The notes: generated by a model from the sequence alone, not told the origin. DNA of 64,000 nucleotides from Neobacillus sp. CF12 (GCF_030348765.1 NZ_JAUCEU010000007.1:2474501-2538500), one strand, 5' to 3'. Positions 54,407 to 63,785 are shown, counted from the first letter of the stretch. Made by a program: numbers and translations.

Positions 54407-55624
54407 CTATTGATATAATAATCCGATTAAGAGTTTCTCAGCACTTTCCAATAATTCCTTTTGTTCACTTTCAGTTAACCCACTTAAATACTTTCGCCCC
54501 ATTTGATGTTCGTATAACGGTGCAATTGCCCGATCAAGGTTCTGATAATTATCGATAGCAGCAAAAAGTTCTGTGTAAAAATCAGCCTCATTTACGAGAT
54601 GATTCCTTTCCAAAGGCTGGGAGTCATGTACAGTTAATCCCACAATCCAGACAAAAGATTCCTCGTCATTTTCATCGTCCATCAGCAATTCAAGCAGTTG
54701 GGTATCTAAGGTCCTTTTATCTTGAATATCATCTAATTGAATATTTATTAAGTTCAGCGTCAGCAGCGTACCGATACCAGGTTTGCGCAAACGTTCAATT
54801 GTTAATTGGCATAACCGAAGAATTTCTTGGAAACTATGTGCAGTAGAAGCGTCCACAGAGACTTCTTCCCAAACCACGTCTGATGTTTCGATAAACGTCT
54901 TAGTGGTTTCAAACTCACTCAGGGTAACATAGTAGCATCCTTTTAAACCTGTCTCTTTCTTATTGCGTCCCTGGAGGTTTCCAGGATAAATAATCGGAGG
55001 ATGATCTGATAGAATCGTCCGTTTATGGATATGTCCTAAGGCCCAATAATCAAATTGTTTCTCATAAAGGTCCTTAATAGAAAATGGAGCGTAATTATCA
55101 TGGTCTGTTCCTCCACCTTCATTCCCATGTAGGATCCCAATGTGAAAATCTGCTGGCTCTTGTTTGCGATACTCATCGATTCTTTTATCAAGAATATGCC
55201 GCTGTAGATAACTAAAGCCGTATAAATGGATCTTTTCACCACGTTTTGTGTGAAATGCCTTCATTTCAACTTCACTGCCAAAAATGTGAACATTCGAGGG
55301 CATATCAAGGTGAACCCACGAACCATTTAGGTGATCGTGGTTTCCATGAATAACATAAACAGGAATATCCTTTTGCAGGAGTTTTTGCATTTCATTCCGA
55401 AATCGTGATTGTGCACGTAAACTTCTGTCTTCACCATCATATAAATCCCCTGCTAAAATAACAAAGTCAACATTTTTTTCAATGGCAGCTGCTATAAGCC
55501 TTTCTAAAGCCGCAAACGTACTCTCTCTCACTCTGGAAAGGATATTAGCAGGCAAATGCTTTAGGCCAACCATAGGACTGTCCAAATGCAGGTCGGCAGC
55601 GTGTATAAATGATATCTGTTTCAT
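54407..55624 (-). CDS. yhaO: Mre11/SbcD-like metallophosphoesterase YhaO
   Basis: The 405-residue nuclease-type phosphoesterase has AADLHLDSPM, ILAGDLYDGED, VIHGNHDHLNG, the ILHGNEGG segment and ALGHIHKRT, together forming the two-metal site of the Mre11/SbcD family. It is the first gene of yhaO-yhaN-yhaM. A DNA repair or end-processing role is expected. The start follows AAAGGAG. Confidence 0.93.
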   Translation of the reverse strand: MKQISFIHAADLHLDSPMVGLKHLPANILSRVRESTFAALERLIAAAIEKNVDFVILAGDLYDGEDRSLRAQSRFRNEMQKLLQKDIPVYVIHGNHDHLNGSWVHLDMPSNVHIFGSEVEMKAFHTKRGEKIHLYGFSYLQRHILDKRIDEYRKQEPADFHIGILHGNEGGGTDHDNYAPFSIKDLYEKQFDYWALGHIHKRTILSDHPPIIYPGNLQGRNKKETGLKGCYYVTLSEFETTKTFIETSDVVWEEVSVDASTAHSFQEILRLCQLTIERLRKPGIGTLLTLNLINIQLDDIQDKRTLDTQLLELLMDDENDEESFVWIVGLTVHDSQPLERNHLVNEADFYTELFAAIDNYQNLDRAIAPLYEHQMGRKYLSGLTESEQKELLESAEKLLIGLLYQ

Positions 55625-55700
55625 AATCGAACTCCTTTGAGTGAGTTTTCTTTCATTGTAACATCTTGAAAATACGAATGCACGTTCTTAAGGAAAATAT

Positions 55701-55733
55701 TGAAAGGGCTTTGCCTTTTTTGACAAAGCCCTT
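55701..55733 (-). terminator. Hairpin after yhaP
   Basis: GAAGGGCTTTG pairs with CAAAGCCCTTTC around an eight- to ten-base loop. The tail is only moderately T-rich. Confidence 0.65.
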
Positions 55734-55739
55734 CACATT

Positions 55740-56993
55740 TTATTCTTTTTTGGTTAATTGTAATGCCTTTTTAATATCCTTGAAGGAATTTGATTTTCCG
55801 TACATGAGTACACCGCCGCGATAGACTCGAGCGCCAAAGATAGCTAAAAATACAATTGTTCCCACCAAGATGGTTATTCCTAATGCCGTTTCCCAAACAG
55901 GAATATTTAACATTCCTACCCGTAAAAACATAATCATTGGGGTGAAAAATGGTATATAGGAGGTTATAACGATAAATGGTGAATCCGGCTTGCCAAGCCC
56001 AAACATCGCAATCATAAAACCTGCAACAACAAGTAATGTCATTGGCGTAATCATTTGTTGTACATCCTCAATCCGGCTTACCAACGAACCTAAAAAGGCA
56101 GCAAGGGTAGCATAGAGGAAATAGCCTAGAATAAAGAAAATAACAGCATATGCAATGGTTGATAACGAAATATTACCAAATCCAAATGCATCAAAAAAAC
56201 CGCCTTCTAGAGAAGATAAATTCCGTTTTATGGAGAAATATCCTACCGATAAAAGTACTGCAAGTTGAGTTAGGCTTAACAGACCAATACCTAGTATTTT
56301 TGCAAACATCTGCTTGATTGGCGATACGCTGGATATCATAATTTCCATTACTCTCGAGGACTTCTCAGTAGCCACTTCCATTGCAATCATATTGGCATAC
56401 ATAATAACAGCAAAATAAATGATAAACAGCAGGACATAAACAAGTCCCCTAGCTTGATTCAATTCTTCCTCTGTTTTTGCATTTTCTTCCAGAGCAATTT
56501 TCTCGAAAGACACTGGTTCATATAGTTGCCCAAGCTGCTCAGGCGTTAGATTAATTTTTGAAGCTGCTAACATCGTTTTCATTTGCTGAAGTCCTGCCTG
56601 AAGATCAGTAAATATTGCTGACTCAGCAACACTCATTGCTTTATAGGTAGCTTCAGGCAATTGCTCTGCATTATAACGAAGCTGGACAAATCCTGTATAT
56701 TCTCCTTCTTCTACTGCCTTTTCTGCCTCTTTATCGGTGCCGTCAAACTCTGTCAGTTGAAGGTTTTTATTTAATGTACTCATTTGCTCTTTAAGCGGTT
56801 GATATAGCTGTCCTGTTTCATCTAATACAGCAACCTTTTCTTTATCTCCGCCTTTATCAAAAACTTCAATGATATTACTCATATTGGTTAACGCTACAGT
56901 GATTAATAGCGTCAACAATGTGGTAATCAAAAATGACTTTGTTTTTATTTTACTTAAATACGTATGAAATAAAATAATCCAAAACTTATTCAT
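55740..56993 (-). CDS. yhaP: ABC-2 type exporter permease YhaP (NatB-like)
   Basis: The 417-residue permease has one N-terminal membrane helix, a large extracytoplasmic domain (about 40-170), and five or six C-terminal helices. ATEKSSRVMEIMISSVSPIKQMFAKILGIG is a hallmark of NatB-type ABC-2 permeases. The ATG overlaps the yhaQ end by eight bases. With YhaQ it forms an efflux transporter; B. subtilis NatAB exports sodium, but this substrate is unknown. Confidence 0.92.
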   Translation of the reverse strand: MNKFWIILFHTYLSKIKTKSFLITTLLTLLITVALTNMSNIIEVFDKGGDKEKVAVLDETGQLYQPLKEQMSTLNKNLQLTEFDGTDKEAEKAVEEGEYTGFVQLRYNAEQLPEATYKAMSVAESAIFTDLQAGLQQMKTMLAASKINLTPEQLGQLYEPVSFEKIALEENAKTEEELNQARGLVYVLLFIIYFAVIMYANMIAMEVATEKSSRVMEIMISSVSPIKQMFAKILGIGLLSLTQLAVLLSVGYFSIKRNLSSLEGGFFDAFGFGNISLSTIAYAVIFFILGYFLYATLAAFLGSLVSRIEDVQQMITPMTLLVVAGFMIAMFGLGKPDSPFIVITSYIPFFTPMIMFLRVGMLNIPVWETALGITILVGTIVFLAIFGARVYRGGVLMYGKSNSFKDIKKALQLTKKE

Positions 56994-57885
56994 AGGAATC
57001 ACCTACTTTCTCAATGAAAATGTCATTTAAAGAAGGCTCTTCAAGATCAAATTTTCGGATGAAGCCTCTATTAACGATATCTTTAAGGATTTTTTCAGCT
57101 ATATATTCTCCTTCAATTTGGAGATGGATTCCTTCTGCTGTCGATTTAGTCTTCACTACCCCTGGATAATTCTTTAGAAATTCCAATGGAAAATCGGCAT
57201 GAATAACCAGGTTCTTTTTACCAAAGGCCCGTTTTATTTCTTTTAATGAACCGTGGACAACTGGGGCTCCTTTATGCATAATACAAAGATGCTCACACAT
57301 TTCTTCTACATGGTGCATTTGATGGCTTGCAAATACTATCGTTGTTCCCTTTTCCTTTAATGAGAGAACTGCTTCTTTAAGCATTTCGACGTTTACAGGA
57401 TCCAAACCACTGAAGGGCTCATCGAGAATCAATAATTTTGGTTTATGTATGACTGCCGCAATGAATTGAATTTTCTGTTGGTTTCCTTTTGAAAGTTCTT
57501 CTACTTTTTTATTTTCATATTCTGGAACTTTAAATTTCTCCAGCCAATTTTTTAATTCAGAAACTGCTTCACTTTTCGGCATTCCTCTTAATCTCGCTAG
57601 GTAAACAATTTGTTCGCTAACTTTTAATTTTGGGTACAAACCTCTTTCTTCAGGAAGATAACCAACTAAATGGCTTGTGGAATAATTGATTGGCTTCCCG
57701 TCCCAGGTGATTCTTCCATCACTAGAATCCAGCAGCCCTAAGATCATTCGAAACGTTGTTGTCTTCCCTGCACCGTTTGCTCCTAAAAAGCCAAACATTT
57801 CTGATTCTGGTATAGTGATAGATAAATCCTTTACAGCAGTAAAATCGCCAAATCGTTTTGTTACATGTTCAAGTTTTAAGACCAT
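56986..57885 (-). CDS. yhaQ: ABC transporter ATP-binding protein YhaQ (NatA-like)
   Basis: The 299-residue ATPase has Walker A GANGAGKTT, signature ELSKGNQQKI, Walker B LLILDEPFSGLDPVN and H-loop SHQMHH. An extra C-terminal domain ends SLNDIFIEKVGDSYE, as in NatA-type exporters. It is upstream of and overlaps yhaP. AGGGGG precedes the ATG. Confidence 0.93.
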   Translation of the reverse strand: MVLKLEHVTKRFGDFTAVKDLSITIPESEMFGFLGANGAGKTTTFRMILGLLDSSDGRITWDGKPINYSTSHLVGYLPEERGLYPKLKVSEQIVYLARLRGMPKSEAVSELKNWLEKFKVPEYENKKVEELSKGNQQKIQFIAAVIHKPKLLILDEPFSGLDPVNVEMLKEAVLSLKEKGTTIVFASHQMHHVEEMCEHLCIMHKGAPVVHGSLKEIKRAFGKKNLVIHADFPLEFLKNYPGVVKTKSTAEGIHLQIEGEYIAEKILKDIVNRGFIRKFDLEEPSLNDIFIEKVGDSYE

Positions 57886-58004
57886 ACAAATTCCCCCTCT
57901 TAAAAACTACTATACGAAATTCCTTAGGAAAAGTTTCACTTTTGCAAAATATCAAGAATTATGCAAATATTATAATATCACTTATTACTTTGGGAGGATA
58001 TAGA

Positions 58005-58190
58005 ATGAAGACTTACAAATTAACAGCCTTTGAAGCAAACGGGGAAAAATTAGTAGATGAAGCGTTTCAAGCCGATCATGACGAGGCAGCAAAGGAATTA
58101 GCAGAAAAAATGTTAGCAGAAAAGAATTTACTCGAGAAAACACATCGCTGCACATCACCAAGCGGGAAACTCATATTATTCCATTCCTAA
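58005..58190 (+). CDS. yhzD: YhzD-like small protein
   Basis: The 61-residue protein MKTYKLTAFEANGEKLVDEAFQADHDEAAKELAEKML ends THRCTSPSGKLILFHS, which matches YhzD of B. subtilis as I recall it. GGGAGG precedes the ATG at 58005; the longer open frame upstream lacks a site and overlaps the yhaQ promoter region. TATAAT lies about 30 bases upstream. Function unknown. Confidence 0.88.
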   Translation: MKTYKLTAFEANGEKLVDEAFQADHDEAAKELAEKMLAEKNLLEKTHRCTSPSGKLILFHS

Positions 58191-58193
58191 AAA

Positions 58194-58228
58194 GAAAAAA
58201 GAAGCAGCAGATGCTTCTTTTTTCTCTA
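58194..58228. terminator. Bidirectional terminator between yhzD and the second crotonase gene
   Basis: AAAAAAGAAGCA and TGCTTCTTTTTT pair around a five-base loop with T-runs on both strands. Confidence 0.88.
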
Positions 58229-58230
58229 CT

Positions 58231-59019
58231 TTACTTTCCGATAAACTTTGCTGGTCTCTTTTCTATAAATGCCCTAATTCCTTCTTGGTGGTCGAAGGTT
58301 CGCCGCATTTTTAATTGACCTTGTTTTTCTAGTTCTAATATCTTAAGCAATTGTGGGCGGTTGCTATCTGCTAATATTTTTTTCGTTTTTATCATGGCCT
58401 GCACTGGACGTTTCAGCCAGTCAGAGATCCTTGCTTCTAACGTTTCTTTTAGATTATCGGAAACTTCCTGGATTAGCCCTATTTCTAAGGCTTCCTCCGC
58501 TTTCATCATTTTCCCGTCCCATATTACCTGCTTTGCCTTTAGTTCGCCCAATCTCTTTTCTAAAAAGTAGTGAGCACCACCATCAGGTATTAATCCAATC
58601 CCAATGAAATTCATTGCCAATTTGCTCTTACTGTCTGCAATAATGTGATCAGTAGCCAATGCCAAACTTAGCCCAATCCCTGCAGCCGCACCATTTACGG
58701 CGCTTATTGTCAATTTTGGGATACTATAAAGAGTAACAACTAATTCACTAATACAATCCATAACTGGGAAGAATTCGCTTTCATTCAAGTCGGAAAGCAT
58801 TGTTTTAATATCGCCGCCTGCCGAGAAAGCTCTACCGTTACCTGTTAATACAACTACGTCAATGTCATCTGATTCAGATATTTCTTTTAGTTTAGAAACT
58901 AACCCCTTTATCATGTCCACATCTAGTGCATTTAATGATTCCGGTCTATTCATTTCCACCGTTGCAACCCGACCGTTTACCCTCACCTTTACCTTATCTG
59001 TTACAAAATTAATACTCAC
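58231..59019 (-). CDS. yhaR: Enoyl-CoA hydratase/isomerase, YhaR-like
   Basis: The 262-residue crotonase has MNRPESLNALD, GRAFSAGGDIKTM and AVNGAAAGIGLSLALATD (oxyanion hole), and FIGIGLIPDGGAHYFLEK. At the first acid position, where the other crotonase here has Glu, this one has Gly-Leu-Ser; it therefore looks more like an isomerase or thioesterase-type member than a classic hydratase. It starts at a GTG nine bases after GGGAGG; the longer frame would begin inside the TATAAT promoter. It faces yhzD. Confidence 0.85.
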   Translation of the reverse strand: MSINFVTDKVKVRVNGRVATVEMNRPESLNALDVDMIKGLVSKLKEISESDDIDVVVLTGNGRAFSAGGDIKTMLSDLNESEFFPVMDCISELVVTLYSIPKLTISAVNGAAAGIGLSLALATDHIIADSKSKLAMNFIGIGLIPDGGAHYFLEKRLGELKAKQVIWDGKMMKAEEALEIGLIQEVSDNLKETLEARISDWLKRPVQAMIKTKKILADSNRPQLLKILELEKQGQLKMRRTFDHQEGIRAFIEKRPAKFIGK

Positions 59020-59141
59020 AACTAAACGCCTCCCAGAAACTTTATTCATTTCCATTATAGCTTGAAATGGTACGATAAAAAATAAATTTTCATAATATAT
59101 GGAATTTTCACTACGACTAATTACTAAAACTTTTTTACGAC

Positions 59142-59175
59142 AAAAAGAACAAAGAGCTGCCTCTTTGTCCTTTTC
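59142..59175 (-). terminator. Terminator after the second acyl-CoA ligase gene
   Basis: ACAAAGAG and CTCTTTGT arms around GCAG on the minus strand are followed by TCTTTTT. Confidence 0.8.
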
Positions 59176-59178
59176 AAT

Positions 59179-60795
59179 TTACTTTCTTAATACTTCCTTT
59201 TGCACTTGCTCGCGTAAGGTCATCTTTAAAAACTTCCCTACAGAGGTCTTCGGAATTTCCTCTAAGAATAAGATTTCATCAGGGAGCCACCACTTAGCAA
59301 ATTGTGGTGTTAAAAATGCCATTAGCTCTTCCTTTGTCACCTTATCTTTATAGGCGTCTTTTAACACGACACAAGCAACCGGTCTTTCCTGCCATTGTTC
59401 GTGCGGGACTGCTACAACTGCTGCCTCAAACACTGATTCATGAGCCATCAAGGCATTTTCTAAATCGACGGATGAAATCCATTCACCACCACTCTTGATT
59501 AAATCCTTGGTACGGTCGACAATTTTTACAAAGCCTTCCTCGTCGATCGTTACAACATCTCCAGTGTGAAGCCAGCCATTACGAAATGCATCTAGTGTTC
59601 TCTCATCCTTATAATACTCAGAGGCAATCCAAGGACCCTTTATGCATAATTCACCCATCTCCTTACCATCCCAAGCCACTTCTCCGTCCTTGCCGACTAC
59701 TTTTATACTTAAGCCCGGAACTAGAACACCTTGTTTCGCTCTAATTTCTAGTCTTTCCTCATAATCTAAATTTTCTTGATAGCTCTTTAAAGTGGAAATA
59801 ACGACAAGCGGGCTCGTTTCAGTCATCCCATAGGCATGTAAGAATGGTACGTTATGGCGCTGTTCAAATGCCTTGATCATCCCTTTTGGCGCTGCTGAGC
59901 CGCCACAGAGTACTCCTCTTAAACTACTAAGATCATATGAGCCCTCATCAAGTTCTTTTAATAATCCCAGCCAAATCGTTGGAACACCTGCTGTAATCGT
60001 TACCTTTTCACTTTCTATAAGTTCAGCTAGTAGTTTTGGTGTAAAATAGGGTCCTGGCAACACTAAGGATGTCCCAAACCATACAGCAGCAAATGGCATT
60101 CCCCATGCGTTGGCATGGAACATTGGCACAACTGGTAACGCAATGTCTTTTTCACTCATTGCAGCACTATCGGCAAGTCCTAACGCCATACTATGAAGGA
60201 AAATCCCTCTATGAGAGTATACAACTCCTTTTGGATTTCCAGTTGTCGCAGAGGTATAGCACATCCCAGCTGGATCATTTTCTTCTATATCTTCAGGATA
60301 GGTAAAATTAGGATTTGCTTCAGCTAAAAGATCTTCGTAATGATAGATTGGAGAAAGCTTGGTTTCAGGAAGTACCTTGTCATCTGTCATAATCACATAT
60401 GCTTTAACGCTTTTTAGTTGTGCTGCACATGTTTCAAGTAATGGAATCAGGTCTGGGTCTACTAAGAGGATACTATCTTCTGCATGATTGATAATATAGG
60501 AAATATGCTGCGGAGAAAGTCGAATGTTAATCGTATGAAGAACAGCACCGATACATGGAATTGCAAAATATGCTTCTAAGTGGCGATGATGATTCCAGGC
60601 TAGTGTTCCTACCCTATCACCTTTTTCTACTCCTAGTTTTTTTAGACTATCTGCTAGTCTTCTAGTTCTTTCACCGATTTGTTTATACGTAAAACGATGG
60701 ATGCCGCTTGATGTTCTAGAAACTACTTGTTTTTTTGGAAAATACTTTTCTGCTCTCTCAATCATCTGTGTCATTGTTAATGGCGTTTGCATCAT
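59179..60795 (-). CDS. Fatty-acid-CoA ligase, AlkK/FadD type
   Basis: The 538-residue ANL enzyme has the P-loop [62 protein letters not shown] and the catalytic Lys in [10 protein letters not shown]. The GGEWISS motif and [12 protein letters not shown] are typical of medium/long-chain acyl-CoA synthetases of the AlkK group. The ATG at 60795 lies nine bases after GGGAGGAG; the longer frame spans the operator. A perfect cre palindrome upstream predicts CcpA repression. Confidence 0.92.
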   Translation of the reverse strand: MMQTPLTMTQMIERAEKYFPKKQVVSRTSSGIHRFTYKQIGERTRRLADSLKKLGVEKGDRVGTLAWNHHRHLEAYFAIPCIGAVLHTINIRLSPQHISYIINHAEDSILLVDPDLIPLLETCAAQLKSVKAYVIMTDDKVLPETKLSPIYHYEDLLAEANPNFTYPEDIEENDPAGMCYTSATTGNPKGVVYSHRGIFLHSMALGLADSAAMSEKDIALPVVPMFHANAWGMPFAAVWFGTSLVLPGPYFTPKLLAELIESEKVTITAGVPTIWLGLLKELDEGSYDLSSLRGVLCGGSAAPKGMIKAFEQRHNVPFLHAYGMTETSPLVVISTLKSYQENLDYEERLEIRAKQGVLVPGLSIKVVGKDGEVAWDGKEMGELCIKGPWIASEYYKDERTLDAFRNGWLHTGDVVTIDEEGFVKIVDRTKDLIKSGGEWISSVDLENALMAHESVFEAAVVAVPHEQWQERPVACVVLKDAYKDKVTKEELMAFLTPQFAKWWLPDEILFLEEIPKTSVGKFLKMTLREQVQKEVLRK

Positions 60796-60816
60796 AACTA
60801 AAATCTCCTCCCTAAC

Positions 60817-60830
60817 TGAAAGCGTTTTCA
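60817..60830. promoter_or_regulatory. CcpA-binding cre site
   Basis: TGAAAGCGTTTTCA matches the cre consensus TGWAANCGNTNWCA at every position. It lies 22 bases upstream of the acyl-CoA ligase start, overlapping the leader. Confidence 0.85.
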
Positions 60831-60910
60831 AATCATAGTATTCTATGACAGATATCCTATAAAATATTCGCCATAAATATGACATTTCCTCTATAAAGAA
60901 CAAATTCTCA

Positions 60911-60945
60911 TAAAAAAAACTCCTGCCGATTAAGCAGGAGACCCC
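60911..60945 (-). terminator. Terminator after hemZ
   Basis: CTCCTGC and GCAGGAG arms enclose seven bases on the minus strand; eight T follow. Confidence 0.87.
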
Positions 60946-60948
60946 TTT

Positions 60949-62442
60949 TTAAGAGAATAGTTCATCTAATATTTTTATTTTTTCTTCGGTATAGGCTTTA
61001 TAACTTTCATTATATGTTTTTGGATCTTTCGGATTGGCAAACTGAGTAATTTTTCCTGTTTTCAGATCAATAAATTTACTTGCCGCTCCGCACCCAAGAC
61101 CAATAATCGTCTGCTGCTCTTCCATTATCATGATATTATAGATGCTTTCTTGATTTGGGAACGCATAGCCGACATTCTCAAGATTACCAAGAATATTTTT
61201 TTGCCGGTAGAGATAATAGGGAACATAACCATGACTGTCTGTCCACTTTGTTGCTAAGTTCATCATTTGTTCCACTTCATTCCGATCTGCCACTTTATAT
61301 TTATCTTTGTTCTTCGTCATCTCAGAAGCACGTTTAAAGGATAATGTATGAACAGTTAATGATTCCGGCATCAACTTTTCTGTTTCCGCAAGTGAATGGG
61401 TAAATTCGGTCATCCCTTCACCAGGAAGACCAATAATAAGATCCATGTTAATATTGTTCATGCCCATTTCTCTTGCTAGATGGTACTTATCAATCGTTTC
61501 TTTTACCGTGTGATGGCGCCCAATTGCTTTTAATGTTTCTTGTGTATAGGATTGTGGATTTATACTAATCCGATCAATCTTCCATTTCTTTAATACCTCT
61601 AATTTTTCAGGGGTGATTGTATCCGGACGCCCTGCTTCAACTGTAATCTCACGTATATTCTCAACATCTGGGAATGAAGCATACATTTCCTCGTAGAGCA
61701 TATCCATTTCTTCTGCAGTAATACTAGTAGGTGTCCCACCACCATAGTAAACGGTTGTGATCCGTACACCGTTTGTCTTCAACCATTCACCCATTTCCCT
61801 GATTTCATAATGAAGGCCACCTAAGAACGAATCAACTGAACCTTGTCTACCGTTTATCGCATAGGCTGGAAATGTACAGTAGGCACATTTTGTTGGGCAG
61901 AATGGAATCCCTATATATATGCTGACTTCTTTTTGCAGGTCATACAGATCAGGAACAATGGCCAGCTGCCTGTCTACAATTTGCTGCATCAGATTGATTT
62001 TTTCATCTGTAATCAGATAATCATCCTTCAATTGCTGGTGGGCAATTTCTTGTGGCACACCCTCTTGGACTTTACGATGTAAAAGCTTTGTCGGTCTGAT
62101 ACCAGTAAGAATCCCCCACTTTTGGGTAATTCCTGTCCAATTCTGTAAAAGCACTAAATAAACATGTGCAACGGCATTCTTTATCTGCTTAAATTTTTCC
62201 TTCTCTGATTGAGACGGAAGGAATTCTTTTTTGTAGCTCTCCGTAAAGGATTGTCCTTCTTTATCGTTCAAAACAGCAGAAACACTAATAAAGTCGTTTT
62301 CCACTAAAGAAAAATTTATCATTATATCAGCAGCATCATCTTTTACTTTTATAATCTCTGTTTCTTCAAAAAATAAGTTTCCGATGAGCTGCAACATCCG
62401 ATTAAAACGTTCATCTTCTAAACCTAAAATACTAATTCTCAC
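60949..62442 (-). CDS. hemZ: Radical SAM coproporphyrinogen dehydrogenase HemZ
   Basis: The 497-residue protein has an N-terminal domain of about 170 residues, then a radical SAM core with Cys182-x3-Cys186-x2-Cys189 in FCPTKCAYC. YYGGGTPTSI, TVEAGRPDTIT, RISINPQS and DLIIGLPGEG follow. It is full length for HemZ and next to yhaX as in B. subtilis. It is named for anaerobic coproporphyrinogen III oxidation; other members are haem chaperones, so activity is not certain. The start is a GTG after AAGGTGA. Confidence 0.93.
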   Translation of the reverse strand: MRISILGLEDERFNRMLQLIGNLFFEETEIIKVKDDAADIMINFSLVENDFISVSAVLNDKEGQSFTESYKKEFLPSQSEKEKFKQIKNAVAHVYLVLLQNWTGITQKWGILTGIRPTKLLHRKVQEGVPQEIAHQQLKDDYLITDEKINLMQQIVDRQLAIVPDLYDLQKEVSIYIGIPFCPTKCAYCTFPAYAINGRQGSVDSFLGGLHYEIREMGEWLKTNGVRITTVYYGGGTPTSITAEEMDMLYEEMYASFPDVENIREITVEAGRPDTITPEKLEVLKKWKIDRISINPQSYTQETLKAIGRHHTVKETIDKYHLAREMGMNNINMDLIIGLPGEGMTEFTHSLAETEKLMPESLTVHTLSFKRASEMTKNKDKYKVADRNEVEQMMNLATKWTDSHGYVPYYLYRQKNILGNLENVGYAFPNQESIYNIMIMEEQQTIIGLGCGAASKFIDLKTGKITQFANPKDPKTYNESYKAYTEEKIKILDELFS

Positions 62443-62464
62443 AAAATCACCTTTTCTATAGAAA

Positions 62465-62490
62465 AGCTTCAGCGCCTAGGCGCTGAAGCT
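62465..62490. repeat. Perfect 26-base palindrome upstream of hemZ
   Basis: AGCTTCAGCGCC is followed by TA and the exact complement. Flanks (GAAA before, AGACAA after) resemble the ends of a GC-rich intergenic repeat that I recall from Bacillus genomes, so this may be a collapsed copy. Confidence 0.75.
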
Positions 62491-62562
62491 AGACAATATT
62501 TAAAACTCCTTTAAGTTTACATAATCAATAATATAAGGTCAATATAATGGAAATCATTGACT

Positions 62563-62785
62563 GCAGTTTCCGGGCATTCACCTATGAGTGACCACTCCTT
62601 CTTTTTTTTGCAGTTTCCGGGCTCTCATAACCCCTATGAGTGACCACTCTTTCTTCTTTTTGCAGTTTCCAGGCTCTCATAACCTCTATGAGTGACCGCT
62701 TTTTCTTCTTTTTGCAGTTTCCGGGCTCTCATAACCTCTATGAGTGACCGCTTTTTCTTCTTTTTATTATTTTCGGGCTCTCAAC
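62563..62785. repeat. Tandem array of 52-base repeats
   Basis: Four copies plus a partial fifth begin at 62563, 62610, 62662, 62714 and 62766, the later ones exactly 52 bases apart and the first 47. Each has GCAGTTTCCGGGCTCTCATA, a short loop, TATGAGTGACC and a T/C-rich tail. CTCATA and TATGAG can pair in every full unit, so each forms a hairpin with a T-rich tail on the plus strand. It lies between yhaX and hemZ. Confidence 0.9.
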
Positions 62786-62831
62786 TCAACCGTAAAAGAC
62801 ATCACCGCAGGTTTCGATGATGTCCGTTAAT

Positions 62832-63701
62832 TTACTTTTTAATAATGTTCATTTTTCTTAAAAACTCGATTGGTTGTTGCTTTCTGAAGTGTTCTTTTAC
62901 CATATACGCGACACCGTGCTCATTTTTTGATCTAGTTACCCAGTCAGCTGCTCGTTTCACTTCAAAGTCGGCATTCCACATGGCCACGCCTAACCCCGCT
63001 GCCTCAATGGCAGCTATATCATCTAATCCATCGCCAATGACGACCATTTCCTTTAACTGAATACCGAGTTGGCTTCCTAGAAAGGTTAGACCCTTCAATT
63101 TTGACACACCTGTTGGGACAATATCTAGCCGCAATCGATCAAGTTGGATGGTTTCAACTTCATTAAACATCTTTTCCATAGCCTTTTTCGCATCCTGAAG
63201 ATCACTTTCCTCTTCAAAATAAACCTCGATTTTGGGTGGTGTAACAGGTTGATCATGTAAGTATTCACTTAGTGACGAAACAAACTGCTGCGAATAAAAA
63301 ACAGGATCTCCTGACGTAAAAACGGTTTTTGCTAATAAATTATTATTTAATTTTAACCTATTTGCAAGTGAAAATTGCTCATTTACCAGCCTAATTTGAC
63401 ACGGCATTCCTTCTAAGAAACGAACTGTATCATACGTGACATTTTCATTTATTCTTTGAACAAGATTCTGTTTATCTTGAATGTTAGCAATAAATGCTCC
63501 TTGATGAGTAATCAGCGGGTTTTTTATTTTTAATGCCCTTGCAACCTTCTTGGCTGAGGGAAAACTTCTGGATGTCATAAGCGTTACATAAATTCCCTTT
63601 TGCTGAACATACTCAATGGCTTCCTTTGTTGACTTATGAATTTTTCCGTTACTCTGTAATAGAGTTCCATCAATATTTAATGCAAGCAAACGATAAATCA
63701 T
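62832..63701 (-). CDS. yhaX: HAD-IIB (Cof-type) family protein, YhaX-like, with altered nucleophile
   Basis: The 289-residue HAD-superfamily protein has motif II in TLMTSRSF, a C2 cap, motif III Lys in TGVSKLKGL and motif IV in VVIGDGLDDIAAIEAAG. Motif I, however, reads LALNIDGTLL: Asn9 stands where the nucleophilic Asp should be, with Asp11 kept. It is usually a sugar-phosphate or flavin-phosphate phosphatase fold. Position beside hemZ matches YhaX. Loss of the nucleophile suggests a binding role or very low activity. Confidence 0.88.
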   Translation of the reverse strand: MIYRLLALNIDGTLLQSNGKIHKSTKEAIEYVQQKGIYVTLMTSRSFPSAKKVARALKIKNPLITHQGAFIANIQDKQNLVQRINENVTYDTVRFLEGMPCQIRLVNEQFSLANRLKLNNNLLAKTVFTSGDPVFYSQQFVSSLSEYLHDQPVTPPKIEVYFEEESDLQDAKKAMEKMFNEVETIQLDRLRLDIVPTGVSKLKGLTFLGSQLGIQLKEMVVIGDGLDDIAAIEAAGLGVAMWNADFEVKRAADWVTRSKNEHGVAYMVKEHFRKQQPIEFLRKMNIIKK

Positions 63702-63785
63702 TCCGTAAGCCCCCTGTTCTTGGTGAAATTACCCTTATATCACTTTTATGATTTTTTACCTAAAGATAGAACAAGGGGGAAGAAA

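Noticed and set aside
62563..62785. CRISPR array
   Set aside because: Repeats are adjacent with no unique spacers, units are imperfect and no cas genes are present.
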